The translations under genes and the position numbers were made by a program. The notes under the pieces were generated by a model that was not told where the DNA came from, did not search any database, and worked only from the letters and a program-made list of their open reading frames with translations. Shown one piece after another: positions 8,501 through 14,642 of a DNA stretch of 21,091 nucleotides (the first letter of the stretch is position 1; every line of letters begins with the position of its first letter). Origin of the DNA: a virus; the IMG/VR virus record IMGVR_UViG_3300020183_000552, positions 1 through 21,091 of that record. One strand, written 5' to 3'.

Positions 8501-10428
8501 CTGCTGGAACTGCAATTGGTATTGTTACTGCTCCAACTTATGTTGGATATGGAACAACCGGTCTTGTAAAGGGTGTCGCATTAAGTCTCAAGACCCTTTC
8601 TGGTGGTTCTGGATATACTAACCCCGGAATTTATACATCCATCTTACTTGACACAGTTACTGGTATTGGTACTGATATTCTTGCAACAGTTACAATTAGT
8701 GCCGGCGGAAATGTGACAGCAGTTGGCATTGAAACTGGTGGTAGGTATTATCAATCTGATGATATTTTAACAATTAATGATCCAAGTAGAATTGGTGGAA
8801 GATCTAATGGATCAAACTTTACGATTAAAATAGACGATGTACAAACTAGATTGTACATGTCTTTGACTAACAGTGCCAAATTCCCAGGAACAGCTGCATT
8901 ACCAGATTTTGTTTCTGATGGAGATGCAATTGGAATACAAACGACCGTAAATAATGCTGGACTAGCAGTTACATTCTCTCCAACCAACTATTTGACGGGT
9001 GGTAGTGTTGACTTTACGACATATAGGATAATTGTTGATAATACAAACCTTGATAATGGAGATCCTGTTGTTTATTCTTCAGAAGGTGGAAATGGTATAG
9101 GTGGGTTAACCGATGGCCAAACATATTATATTAAGAAAGTTGGAGTTAGTTCTATTGAACTCCATCCAACTTATGGATTGTCTTCTATCGTAACTCTTCT
9201 TTCTAGTGGAACTGGAACTCATTCTTTAACCAGAACACCAATCAATACAGATAAAAATACAATTATTTTTGAAGATCATGGATTTGTAACTGGTGATCCT
9301 GTAAAACTGACTGGTAGTGCTCCAACTGGTCTTAGTGTTGGATCATTCTACTATGTTGGTTCTGCAACTACAAATTCATTTACACTGCATGGAACTCGTG
9401 CTGAGTCAACTGCATCTGTTAATGGATTTACTCTGAACGCTGTTGGAATTACAACAGTTGGTTCTGCAACTACACTCACATTTACTAAGCAAAATGTCCA
9501 GTATAGTGCCACGGTTAATACTTCATCATCAATTGAAAGCAACTGGTCATTGCTTGCTAAGCAGGACATTGATGCTGCAAATATTGTAACCGGTATAGTT
9601 TCACCAACAAGACTTGGATCTGGTTCTGCAACAGATTTCACTTTCCTTGCAGGTGATTCTTCATTCAAAAAAGTTGCAACATCTGTTGGTATTGGAACAA
9701 CAACACCATTACAAATTCAATCAACATCTCAAGATCTTGCACCGGGTGGTGTTGGAGTTAATACTCATTATGGAGATATAATCATTGAACCAAATAGAGT
9801 TGAATCTTCCCTTGATCTCTATTCAACTTTAGGTATTGCGAGATTTAAGTCATCGACATTTGAAATTGGCTCAAATGGTGCTGTTGGAATTAGAAACTCT
9901 AATACAGGTGATGTCGATGCTTCCACTCTTGGTGGACAATCTGGTGCATATTATCTCAGTGCAAATAATCACACTGGTGTTGTTCAAATTACCAGAGGTG
10001 GTACTGGATTAAATGGAGTTCCTCAGGTAGGTTCAATTCTAATTGGAAATGGATCAGCATATAATCTTACAAATACTCCTACATTCACAGGTCATGTTGA
10101 GTTTAATGCTGGATTAACTGTTACGGGAGTTGCAACTGCCACTGACTTTAATGCAACATCTGATGCTAATCTCAAGACCAATATAAGACTAATTGAAAAC
10201 TCTCTAGATCTCATTACTGAAATTGAGGGTGTAAGATTTGATTGGAAAGAAACAAAGAGACCTTCTATGGGTGTCATTGCTCAAGAAGTCGAAAAAGTTC
10301 TTCCTGAACTCATTGGTCAAGGTGAAACTAAGTCTGTTAACTATAATGGATTAGTTGGTATTCTGATTGAAGCAGTTAAAGAACTTCAAAAAGAAGTTAA
10401 TGAACTAAAAGCAAAACTTGATAAATAA
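2596..10428 (+). CDS. Giant tail-fibre/virion protein with Mtd-like N-terminus, cupredoxin domain and S74 chaperone end
   Basis: This 2610-residue protein is probably a tail fibre or tailspike that contacts the host. In order: residues 4-50 (VQFRRGTAAEHQAFTGAPGE...HNG) resemble the N-terminal fold of major-tropism-determinant-type fibre proteins. Residues about 60-600 carry many GIST/TTVGxGST strand repeats that surround a cupredoxin-like domain (301-392). Residues about 700-900 hold more strand repeats (ITIDGINDVIS and similar). From about 898 (VSQANGDDENDGS..PVRTLKKATQLA) there is a pectin-lyase-like beta-helix start, interrupted by three modules with an F(T/S)C core. Modules of the type HPF/HGFxxGDxVxY...GLxxGxxYY recur near 1532, 2150 and 2226. 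The C-terminal 89 residues match the S74 intramolecular chaperone of endosialidase-type fibres. The ATG at 2596 fits because the conserved MANTKRVQFRRGT begins there; the SD is poor. Likely trimeric and auto-processed, by analogy with the family. Confidence 0.85.
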   Translation: MANTKRVQFRRGTAAEHQAFTGAPGEVTVNTTNSSVHVHNGITTAGQELARIDLNNVSSAEFNGELTVNTVGISSTTGITIGIGNTELVVKGDARVTGVLTVGSSSITIDGINDVISAETIRSSRIRITDDPILLDSFQKIIKTELTPFTTVIPVNNIDSLIVDDRLYLDGYYNNVSIIGFGTVTVIPYYSPYSQTTTTVVTGINSTIIGIASTGSINTDLTNYITIDGYLTNIEVTGITTIAVTTDIFGVIGTTGISTTVAIGSTILGVNSIAGIETGDYISVNQSQNPVSIAATVNNLGFSDYVFTGQINGTDLAITINAGDTLILNINASGHPFWIQTSPGAYNPANVVTENITNNGIQSGTLTWTPQTVGTYYYVCENHSNMGGSITVTPASTVGIITNVPIVDLTTLNLPSFYQQFSSTGISTTVGLGSTIIPVNIGPSTSYNNPYLNIDSIFDNVEIVGLTTVSLPDAYFPSNTFSISTTVGAASTTIYITPPPTGITTSQYLLIDGIFNNISIVSVGDTYIGIDPGDTYGSTISTGTLVTVNDFQTNRVGDAVLIGIADTHGASISTGTTVGFSTFVTPITNAVVIGTANTVGTSISTGTAVSFTQYIFVEGPAVSISSGIGSAIPTSSVVGFSTLYNVRDSIIIDISDANASFISNESILDIVRYDSEGSNLKLDYVNVLGITTSNDLNVTDHAQFNTVNVSSGSTFNDIRVQDDIIVEGDAKIVGVLTVGSGTVTINGDTNTLNIGNNVTLHTNTSRVNHLRATGISTFENDVHVAGTNAFKSVRLGVGNTELLVTGNERVTETLIVGSNVVLDGTNNKVSSGIGSFQNLIISGAGTVDIDHLNVSGIVTAGRVIGAGLSFPTADGLPGQVVTTDGFGNLSFKTGGAGGSDYVIRVSQANGDDENDGSILPVRTLKKATQLASKIGQRVTIYVETGEYIEDNPIIVYDDVSIIGDSLRNIVVRPLNAGKDLFKLRSACYITGMTFNDYVDPSTQVPQHTFEYSVAFDDPFNSNVDRTGYACPGILTVTDFKYNHITGIATVTTQQEHELYRNLTVRLAGLAFTCGYDEVGINTFAYDHTTGVSTITFFSSALFGETGNQGYKIDDELFLANLPFSCGAEHAGVTTTIFPDGTSQYGRVFTITGINTAAKTVTFNAGVSTIPHIYEGWPTVAISTFAYTNTTGISTAVTASAHGFKVGDRIAPSMLQFTCPGGSGITTDFFPDGTVTSASNDGYTFVVTSVPDSTTFVYNAGISTIPHTYLGGGTVRRVPIVQEVWRYPEKLSSGQKDFPVRKVINDYTFEIKTEPHTNGWAHYYVQDGTARLSKPVINKSPYIQNCSIISSLGGNGILVDGDKVLSPNKAVIPELGEKPPVGDQPEFGKSMVAATFTMISFGGVGWRTINDGYAQVVSCFQIFCRYGSLTQSGGYLSITNSATNFGLYALRSTGYSRNSFGFDRGRITATGVSGGLQTLKAVGLGRADQELFILKFLNSNLEDKTSLFKPLVTTQEFTGVAVDDVNDIFIIPGHPFQNEESVVYYGDESVDPPIQINGLISGNVYYIGYINASSFRLYEDEGLETLVALGSTFVGINTFVGNNQEFIVNEVIDKHNSYQTISLGSTANPLVFVSGRQITQTLPTGTATGIALTYSSSTRELIVSVESVAGSRRFFSTTGNPIVDHSPSPVSVGLTAVQSRSDYWTSEFKVDSTQPGNVIIGISTLPENYYIHFHRPSIINSSSHTWEYAGSGIDYNALPQNGGKTDYAKEQVSELGGRVYASGTNELGDFKIGDFITAFNRTGNIIFNNKVTIGQLDSLRLSLSGGVVVEEFSTDQNLGEGEIGGPLNRRVSTQLAVRSFLNNRLGDFIDKTVSTSAIPNSVVQLNSNGQINPDLIPPKVVNFITTNVNGAKTTLVNRIPAANIKQGDTVVEPENSFVLVNDTLSEFLILDTDTRNYNFQNGDEVISALSAGTAIGIVTAPTYVGYGTTGLVKGVALSLKTLSGGSGYTNPGIYTSILLDTVTGIGTDILATVTISAGGNVTAVGIETGGRYYQSDDILTINDPSRIGGRSNGSNFTIKIDDVQTRLYMSLTNSAKFPGTAALPDFVSDGDAIGIQTTVNNAGLAVTFSPTNYLTGGSVDFTTYRIIVDNTNLDNGDPVVYSSEGGNGIGGLTDGQTYYIKKVGVSSIELHPTYGLSSIVTLLSSGTGTHSLTRTPINTDKNTIIFEDHGFVTGDPVKLTGSAPTGLSVGSFYYVGSATTNSFTLHGTRAESTASVNGFTLNAVGITTVGSATTLTFTKQNVQYSATVNTSSSIESNWSLLAKQDIDAANIVTGIVSPTRLGSGSATDFTFLAGDSSFKKVATSVGIGTTTPLQIQSTSQDLAPGGVGVNTHYGDIIIEPNRVESSLDLYSTLGIARFKSSTFEIGSNGAVGIRNSNTGDVDASTLGGQSGAYYLSANNHTGVVQITRGGTGLNGVPQVGSILIGNGSAYNLTNTPTFTGHVEFNAGLTVTGVATATDFNATSDANLKTNIRLIENSLDLITEIEGVRFDWKETKRPSMGVIAQEVEKVLPELIGQGETKSVNYNGLVGILIEAVKELQKEVNELKAKLDK
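3496..3771 (+). other. Cupredoxin (type 1 copper)-like domain within the fibre
   Basis: Residues 301-392 of the giant fibre read as a plastocyanin-type module: a beta-rich start (GFSDYVFTGQINGTDLAITINAGDTL), a GHPFWIQ motif with His335, and a YYYVCENHSNMGG end with Cys380, His383 and Met386. These four residues fit the type 1 copper ligand set (His, Cys, His, Met), with C-x2-H-x2-M spacing. The segment before the Cys (GTLTWTPQTVGTYYY) is also typical. The domain is embedded between strand repeats and not at a terminus. Copper binding is inferred from the ligand pattern. Confidence 0.75.
10159..10428 (+). other. Peptidase S74 / intramolecular chaperone of endosialidase domain
   Basis: Residues 2522-2610 begin SDANLKTNI and continue with GVRFDWKE, PSMGVIAQEVEKVLPELI and SVNYNGLVGILIEAVKEL, followed by a short coiled coil. 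This matches the S74 family, which trimerises a beta-structured fibre and then cuts itself off just before the Ser of SDxxLK. The Ser2522/Lys2527 pair expected for autocleavage is present, so release of an 89-residue fragment is predicted. Confidence 0.9.
10420..10428 (+). promoter_or_regulatory. Late promoter-like GATAAATAA
   Basis: The codons for the last residues of the fibre gene (Asp-Lys-stop) also spell a T4-like late -10 box. The 13-base context TGATAAATAATAT is identical to that at 2476. A transcript starting about ten bases later would carry the leader CTAAGCCGAGTGGAGACACG before the next ATG. Confidence 0.5.
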
Positions 10429-10458
10429 TATGAAGCTAAGCCGAGTGGAGACACGAAG

Positions 10459-10851
10459 ATGGCAATAAAAATTGGAGGAGTTACTGTTATTGATGACCAG
10501 AGAAATTTGGTCAATATTAACACAGGTTTAGGTGTTGGTATAAAATCTACAACTGAATATGAAAGTAATATTATTGGATTAGGTGTTACCATGCTCAATT
10601 TTATCGGAGCAGGTAACACCTTTAATTATAATGCAGCCTTAAATCAGATGGATATTTTTATCCAGGGCGGTATTTCTACAAATACGATTGCAACTTGTAG
10701 AGGTTTTGCAAACAATCATGCAATTATTGATGAATTGTTTATGCCTTCTTATTATCAAGAAGGAACTAATTATGCTATGGCTGGTCCAATAAGTGTTTCT
10801 GTTGGAGCAACAGTCACGATTGGCGCTGGTGTTTCTTACATTGTAATTTAA
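10459..10851 (+). CDS. Small virion structural protein, 130 aa
   Basis: The protein starts MAIKIGGVTVIDDQRNLVNI, an opening seen in many small cyanophage structural proteins encoded beside fibres. It is Gly/Ile/Thr/Asn-rich with short alternating hydrophobic strands. It ends in a beta-rich segment (GPISVSVGATVTIGAGVSYIVI), which suggests a fibre-like or decoration protein. A central FxxxHAIIDELFMPSYYQ segment is more globular. The ATG is preceded by GGAG at 8-base spacing, a good SD. It opens the run of small structural genes downstream and is probably transcribed from the late promoter at 10420. The exact role is unknown. Confidence 0.6.
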   Translation: MAIKIGGVTVIDDQRNLVNINTGLGVGIKSTTEYESNIIGLGVTMLNFIGAGNTFNYNAALNQMDIFIQGGISTNTIATCRGFANNHAIIDELFMPSYYQEGTNYAMAGPISVSVGATVTIGAGVSYIVI

Positions 10852-10863
10852 TGGAGAAAATTT

Positions 10864-11166
10864 ATGTCAACACTTAGAGTTAATAAAATAACAAGTCTTG
10901 AAGATGGTCCTGTAGAATTTACTAAAGGAGTCACTTTTCCAGAAAATGTATCTTTTGAGACTACCACACAAAGCACAACTCGTCTCGGAATTGGTATTAG
11001 TTCTCCTACTGGTATTTTGACTGCTCCAACATTAAATACACAAACTATTAATATTACTGGAGTTTGTACAGCAACTACATTTACTGGTGTTGCAGGTGCT
11101 ATAGGATTAACTAATATTCCTGGACTTCCGAATGGAAAGGCAATTGCTCTAACATTAATAACTTAA
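10864..11166 (+). CDS. Small fibre-like protein, array member 1 (100 aa)
   Basis: This protein opens MSTLRVNKITSLEDGPVEF, a start common in cyanophage fibre-related proteins. It has a middle strand (NTQTINITGVCTATTFTG) like those used in repeat fibres, and ends LPNGKAIALTLIT. It parallels the next three genes but lacks the exact GDGSGLTG motif; AIGLTNIPGL stands in its place. GGAG lies seven bases before the ATG. It is probably co-transcribed with the 130-aa gene 12 bases upstream and the next gene 4 bases downstream. Likely a minor virion or fibre-associated protein; function unknown. Confidence 0.6.
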   Translation: MSTLRVNKITSLEDGPVEFTKGVTFPENVSFETTTQSTTRLGIGISSPTGILTAPTLNTQTINITGVCTATTFTGVAGAIGLTNIPGLPNGKAIALTLIT

Positions 11167-11170
11167 AAAA

Positions 11171-11449
11171 ATGATAGAAAAATCACAACTTAAAGTAGAT
11201 AGTATTGTTGATGTATATGGAATTTCTTCTCCAGAACTTCCATACAGTGCTGTTATACCTCCAGAAGGAACTCTTAATGTTAATGGAAATATAAATGTTG
11301 TCGGAGTTTCTACAATGGCAGATTTAAGAGTAGATTCTGTTGTTTCTCAATCTATTGTTGCTACAGCATTTGTAGGAGATGGTTCTGGATTAACAGGATT
11401 GCCAATAGTTAATGATTCAAAAGTAGTTGGTTTATCTTTAATATTTTAA
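11171..11449 (+). CDS. Small fibre-like protein, array member 2 (92 aa)
   Basis: Contains LKVDSIVDVYGISSPELPYSA, IPPEGTLNVNGNINVVGVST, SQSIVATAFVGDGSGLTGLP and KVVGLSLIF. It is most like array member 3: both share the LPYSAVIPP/FPYSAVIPP segment and the FVGDGSGLTGLP motif. The ATG follows the previous stop by four bases with only an A-run before it, so translation probably depends on coupling. The motif set is the unit used repeatedly in large cyanophage fibres, which suggests the protein forms or caps a short beta-structured spike. Function inferred only from similarity in style. Confidence 0.6.
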   Translation: MIEKSQLKVDSIVDVYGISSPELPYSAVIPPEGTLNVNGNINVVGVSTMADLRVDSVVSQSIVATAFVGDGSGLTGLPIVNDSKVVGLSLIF

Positions 11450-11458
11450 AAAAAAATT

Positions 11459-11749
11459 ATGTCAAGAATTAAAGTAAATTCAATTGTAAATAGATTTGAT
11501 ACAGGAGCTCCAATATTTCCATATAGCGCCGTTATACCACCTGGTGGAACTTTAACTGTAAATGGAAGTATAAACACTGTCGGTGTTTCAACACTTCAAT
11601 CTATTCAAGCAGATACTGTTTTATCCCAAACTATCACTGCAACATCATTTGTTGGAGATGGATCTGGATTGACTGGATTACCTACAGTAAATCAAAGTAA
11701 AGTTGTCGCACTTAAAATGATTATAGATCCTTTGCCATTTAGATCATGA
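11459..11749 (+). CDS. Small fibre-like protein, array member 3 (96 aa)
   Basis: Contains IKVNSIVNRFDTGAPIFPYSA, IPPGGTLTVNGSINTVGVST, SQTITATSFVGDGSGLTGLP and SKVVALKMI, with a C-terminal DPLPFRS. It is a close paralogue of array member 2. Its C-terminal tail ending in FRS resembles the LRS of member 4. The start follows a nine-base A-rich gap with no SD, and its stop overlaps the next start (ATGA). It is probably translated by coupling within a single late mRNA. Confidence 0.6.
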   Translation: MSRIKVNSIVNRFDTGAPIFPYSAVIPPGGTLTVNGSINTVGVSTLQSIQADTVLSQTITATSFVGDGSGLTGLPTVNQSKVVALKMIIDPLPFRS

Positions 11750-12036
11750 TCGATATTAAAGTAGACTCTATAGTTGGTTCTAATGGAGAATCTCCTCCAT
11801 CTTTTCCAGAAGGAATTAATATTGGGCAAAATATAATTAATAATTATGGGAATCTTAATGTTTCTGGAATTTCAACGATCCAAACTATAAATGTAGATAC
11901 TTCTATTTCTAATACTCTTTATTCTTCGTCTTATTTTGGTGATGCTTCTGGATTAACAGGAATTGATGCTACAACTACATTGAGTAAAGTTGTAGCACTA
12001 AAATATCTTCTTTCCGATCCCCCTTTAAGATCATAA
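11746..12036 (+). CDS. Small fibre-like protein, array member 4 (96 aa)
   Basis: Contains IKVDSIVGSNGESPPSFPEG, NYGNLNVSGISTIQTINVDTS, SYFGDASGLTGID and SKVVALKYLLSDPPLRS. It is the most divergent of the three clear paralogues in the middle, where an Asn-rich stretch replaces the YSAVIPP segment. The N- and C-terminal signatures are kept, so the ends may be the parts under common constraint and the middle the variable part. The start overlaps the previous stop by four bases. A late-promoter-like motif directly follows its stop, which suggests the end of this translational unit. Confidence 0.6.
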   Translation: MIDIKVDSIVGSNGESPPSFPEGINIGQNIINNYGNLNVSGISTIQTINVDTSISNTLYSSSYFGDASGLTGIDATTTLSKVVALKYLLSDPPLRS

Positions 12037-12040
12037 AGTA

Positions 12041-12049
12041 CATAAATAA
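12041..12049 (+). promoter_or_regulatory. Late promoter-like CATAAATAA
   Basis: CATAAATA differs from the T4 late -10 box at the first base only and sits in the 47-base gap between the small-gene array and the next structural gene, 35 bases before its ATG. Confidence 0.5.
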
Positions 12050-12083
12050 ACTTAGTTAACAAATTAGTTATTCAGAAAAAATC

Positions 12084-12461
12084 ATGGTAGCTCCAAATAT
12101 TGTAGGTGTAACAACCATTACTGGGATCACGACTTCAATAAGTCTTGCCAATACTTCTGCTAATGTGATTGTTAGTAATCCTGCTAATAGTCAATATGTT
12201 TATAAAATAAACTCAATCATTGTTGCAAATGATGATGGTGCCGCAACTGCAAATATTACTCTTAATTTGCACGATTCTGCTTCTGGTGCTGGCACTGCAA
12301 CTAGATTAGCATTTGCAATTGATGTTTCTGCTAAGTCAACTCTTGTTATTTTGGATAAAGCATCTTCAATTTATTTGCCAGAAAATGCATCTATTACAGC
12401 TACAGCATCTGCAGCTAATGACTTAGATGTTACTTGTTCATATGAAGCAATTATTGATTGA
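12084..12461 (+). CDS. Beta-sandwich virion protein, 125 aa
   Basis: The sequence is rich in Ala, Thr, Ser, Asn and Ile. It reads as a single beta-sandwich: an N-terminal GVTTITGITTS stretch, then YVYKINSIIVANDDGAATANITLNLHD, a middle LVILDKASSIYLPENASITATAS, and a final strand LDVTCSYEAIID. The pattern of alternating strands with a YLPENxSI loop is typical of small phage head- or tail-decoration or fibre-tip proteins in cyanophages. It has its own late-promoter-like motif upstream and no good SD. The next gene starts 14 bases after its stop. Role unknown beyond probable virion component. Confidence 0.6.
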   Translation: MVAPNIVGVTTITGITTSISLANTSANVIVSNPANSQYVYKINSIIVANDDGAATANITLNLHDSASGAGTATRLAFAIDVSAKSTLVILDKASSIYLPENASITATASAANDLDVTCSYEAIID

Positions 12462-12475
12462 TAGGAGAAATAAAA

Positions 12476-12940
12476 ATGTTAGATATTACTGGACTTTACT
12501 CTCATATGGGTCAAGAACCACGAGAATTACCTCATGAAATTTTATTAAGTGATGGTAGAAGTAGAACTGATAGAGAATCTTTTACAGAAGAAGAGATAAA
12601 AGATGCCGGATTTAGTGGGCCATATGAAGCACCACAATATGATGCAAACACTGAAATGTTAGTTTGGGATTCTGGAACATTAAGTTTTTTTGTTCAAAAA
12701 ATTCCAATGAATACCCAATCACAAAGGCAATTTACAGAAGAAGAACTTTGGGTAATATTTAGAGCAGAAAGAGATTTTCGTTTAACGAAGTCTGATTGGG
12801 TTCTTGTTCAAGATTCTCCTCTTTCTGATGAGAAAAAACAAGAATGGAGTTCTTACAGACAAAAATTAAGAGATCTTCCGAGCACTATTTCGACAATTTC
12901 TAGTATGGAAGAAATAGTCTGGCCTGAAGTTCCACAGTAA
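12476..12940 (+). CDS. Phage tail (fibre) assembly chaperone, APC-like, 154 aa
   Basis: The C-terminal half carries FRAERDFRLTKSDWVLVQD, then PLSDEKKQEWSSYRQKLRDLP. This is the signature of the Phage_tail_APC family (R..L...DW....D.PL.....WA.YR..LR.LP), encoded next to tail-fibre or adhesin genes and taken to assist their folding. The N-terminal half (about residues 1-70) is unrelated in style and might contact the client. The start at 12476 is chosen because AGGAG lies a few bases upstream; a TTG six codons earlier would overlap the previous gene and places the SD inside the gene. The location directly before a Gly-rich adhesin supports a chaperone role for that adhesin or the fibre. Confidence 0.75.
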   Translation: MLDITGLYSHMGQEPRELPHEILLSDGRSRTDRESFTEEEIKDAGFSGPYEAPQYDANTEMLVWDSGTLSFFVQKIPMNTQSQRQFTEEELWVIFRAERDFRLTKSDWVLVQDSPLSDEKKQEWSSYRQKLRDLPSTISTISSMEEIVWPEVPQ

Positions 12941-12960
12941 ATTTTTAAAGATTTAAAACA

Positions 12961-14589
12961 ATGACTGTCTTTAACTTATCTAAAAATAGATCTTTACCTA
13001 GAATTACAGGACATAATATTAGAAAAGTTGGGTCTGTTTCTGGTGGAAATGCAACTACTGATTTTGCAAATCGTCTAAGATCTAACAGATGGACATCTAC
13101 GGGTGCTTCATCAATGACAGTTACAAACACCATTCATTGGGTAAATACTCGTCAAATTAGAGGTACTAATAGTGCTTATTTAGAGTATTTAATCGTCGCC
13201 GCCGGCGGTGGTGGCGGCTGTGACATGGGCGGCGGCGGAGGCGGTGGTGGTGTCTATAATTTCACCACTTCTGATCCATTGATTAATACTGCAACATCTG
13301 AAACCCTCAATGTGTCTGTAGGAGGCGGTGGCGGTGGTGGCGGCCCCGGAACTAATGGCCCAAGAGGTGGTGACGGTGGAAGTTCTTCTATTACAGGCAC
13401 TTCTATTAATTTAACTGCTACTGGCGGCGGTGGTGGAGCATCTGATCACGATACAAATAGTTATCCGGCCGGTAACGGTGGTTGCGGTGGAGGAGGATCT
13501 GGTGGAAGATATTCTGCTGGTAATTATGGTGGTGCTGCCGGATCAGGTATAGCAGGTCAAGGATACTCTGGGCAATGGTCTTATTATGCATGGTATCCAG
13601 GTGGCGGTGGAGGAGCAAGTCAAGCTGGATTTTGGGTTCCAGCAGGCGGTGGAAAAGGTAGATTTTCAAATATTGTAGGTGCTGCTCATCACTGGGGTGG
13701 TGGTGGAGGTGGTGCAGGATATAGTGGTTCGGGTGGCGATGGTGGAATCGGCGGTGGAGGAGCCGGTGCTGTTGGTGGTCCTGTCGGTGGAGGACGAGCC
13801 TTAAATGCAGGAGCAAATAGTTTTGGTGGTGGCACCAACACCTGGGCAAATACTCCTGGATCTCCTGCTGGTGCAAACACAGGCGGCGGTGGCGGCGGCG
13901 GTGCGCACTATCAGTCAAATAACCAAGGCGGCCAAGGAGGAACTGGTATTGTAGTTGTCCGTTATTATGCAAATACGGGTACAAGCAGACCAGGAGACGG
14001 TAGAACACAAACTACTCCAGGAGTAAGCGCCTGGCAAATTCTTCAAGATTTTCCGGAATCAAAAGATGGAATTTATTGGATTCAAATGGGTAGTGGTGTT
14101 TATGGGGTTTATTGTGATATGACAACTGATGGTGGTGGATGGATGCGAGTTATGAATGGCGGAAATACTGGAGGAGTTCAACTTGCCGGAATTACTGCTG
14201 CAGTTGGAAATCCCGCAACTGAAAGAGGCAAGTATAGCGATAGTGATATAAATTGGTTAATACAAAATACATCACCTTCATATAAAGTTTTTAGAATGAG
14301 AGTTGGTGCTGGGGTTGATTATTTCTTCTGTGATGCTGACTGGAATTCTAATACACCGTCTTCAACTGCAGACATGCCAAATGGTTGGAATACATATGCG
14401 GATTATTTGGCTAATCCTATAGGCCCAGCAAGTTATAGTGGGGGTCAGCAGTCTTCTAATTATACATACCCTGTTTTAGGAAGTTATGCTGGATGGGGAA
14501 ATCAAATGATGTCTCCAATGAGTCCAAGCAGAGATGCGTTCTATGGCCCAAGTGGAGATACAAATGATGGAGAAATTTATCTACGATAA
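12961..14589 (+). CDS. Glycine-rich adhesin with fibrinogen-like C-terminal segment, 542 aa
   Basis: Residues 1-78 form a Ser/Thr/Asn-rich leader. Residues about 80-340 are extremely glycine-rich, with at least eight runs of four to eight Gly separated by short loops containing aromatic, Asn or His residues. This is the pattern of polyglycine-II sandwich adhesins such as the gp38-type receptor-binding tips of some T-even phages. Residues about 354-542 start SAWQILQDFPESKDGIYWI and continue with GVYGVYCDMTTDGGGWMRV (Cys385), the hallmark start of fibrinogen-related (FReD) domains; the later part is short and departs from the standard FReD. DNA in the Gly region is clearly GC-richer than the flanks because of GGN codons. 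It is likely the host-recognition tip; the loops would be the variable contact points. Its chaperone gene lies just upstream. Confidence 0.75.
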   Translation: MTVFNLSKNRSLPRITGHNIRKVGSVSGGNATTDFANRLRSNRWTSTGASSMTVTNTIHWVNTRQIRGTNSAYLEYLIVAAGGGGGCDMGGGGGGGGVYNFTTSDPLINTATSETLNVSVGGGGGGGGPGTNGPRGGDGGSSSITGTSINLTATGGGGGASDHDTNSYPAGNGGCGGGGSGGRYSAGNYGGAAGSGIAGQGYSGQWSYYAWYPGGGGGASQAGFWVPAGGGKGRFSNIVGAAHHWGGGGGGAGYSGSGGDGGIGGGGAGAVGGPVGGGRALNAGANSFGGGTNTWANTPGSPAGANTGGGGGGGAHYQSNNQGGQGGTGIVVVRYYANTGTSRPGDGRTQTTPGVSAWQILQDFPESKDGIYWIQMGSGVYGVYCDMTTDGGGWMRVMNGGNTGGVQLAGITAAVGNPATERGKYSDSDINWLIQNTSPSYKVFRMRVGAGVDYFFCDADWNSNTPSSTADMPNGWNTYADYLANPIGPASYSGGQQSSNYTYPVLGSYAGWGNQMMSPMSPSRDAFYGPSGDTNDGEIYLR

Positions 14590-14592
14590 GAG

Positions 14593-14621
14593 TTGACAAG
14601 ATTAATTTTTTGAAGTATTGT
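14593..14621 (+). promoter_or_regulatory. Host-type sigma70 promoter (TTGACA-17-TATTGT)
   Basis: A perfect -35 (TTGACA, 14593-14598) is separated by 17 bases from TATTGT (14616-14621). It lies in the 53-base gap between the adhesin and the oxygenase genes and would start transcription about 15 bases before the first oxygenase ATG. The -10 is imperfect, and a TTTAAATAA string overlaps the start region. Confidence 0.5.
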
Positions 14622-14642
14622 TGTTTTAAATAATTTATTAAC

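Larger units (their letters stand above)
10864..12036 (+). repeat. Tandem array of four small structural genes (three clear paralogues plus a divergent member)
   Basis: Four consecutive reading frames of 92-100 codons sit head-to-tail with gaps of 4, 9 and -4 bases. The last three share a common plan: (I/L)KV(D/N)SIV near the start, a Pro-rich P.F/LP segment, an (L)NVNG/NVSG strand, GVST or GIST, a D(T/S)V-type strand, (F/Y)xGD(G/A)SGLTG, and SKVV(A/G)L near the end. The first gene keeps the RVNKI opening, CTATTFTGV, GLTNIPGL and KAIAL but is more divergent. The pattern points to repeated gene duplication. Confidence 0.75.

Noticed and set aside
11447-11470. A-run between array members 2 and 3 as a frameshift site fusing them
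   Set aside because: Each member has its own start and complete domain pattern, and a stop codon precedes the A-run; a fusion is not needed.
13418-14008. Antisense His/Leu-rich reading frame of 196 codons opposite the Gly-rich adhesin
   Set aside because: Composition is the expected shadow of GGN codons read backwards; no plausible protein motif.
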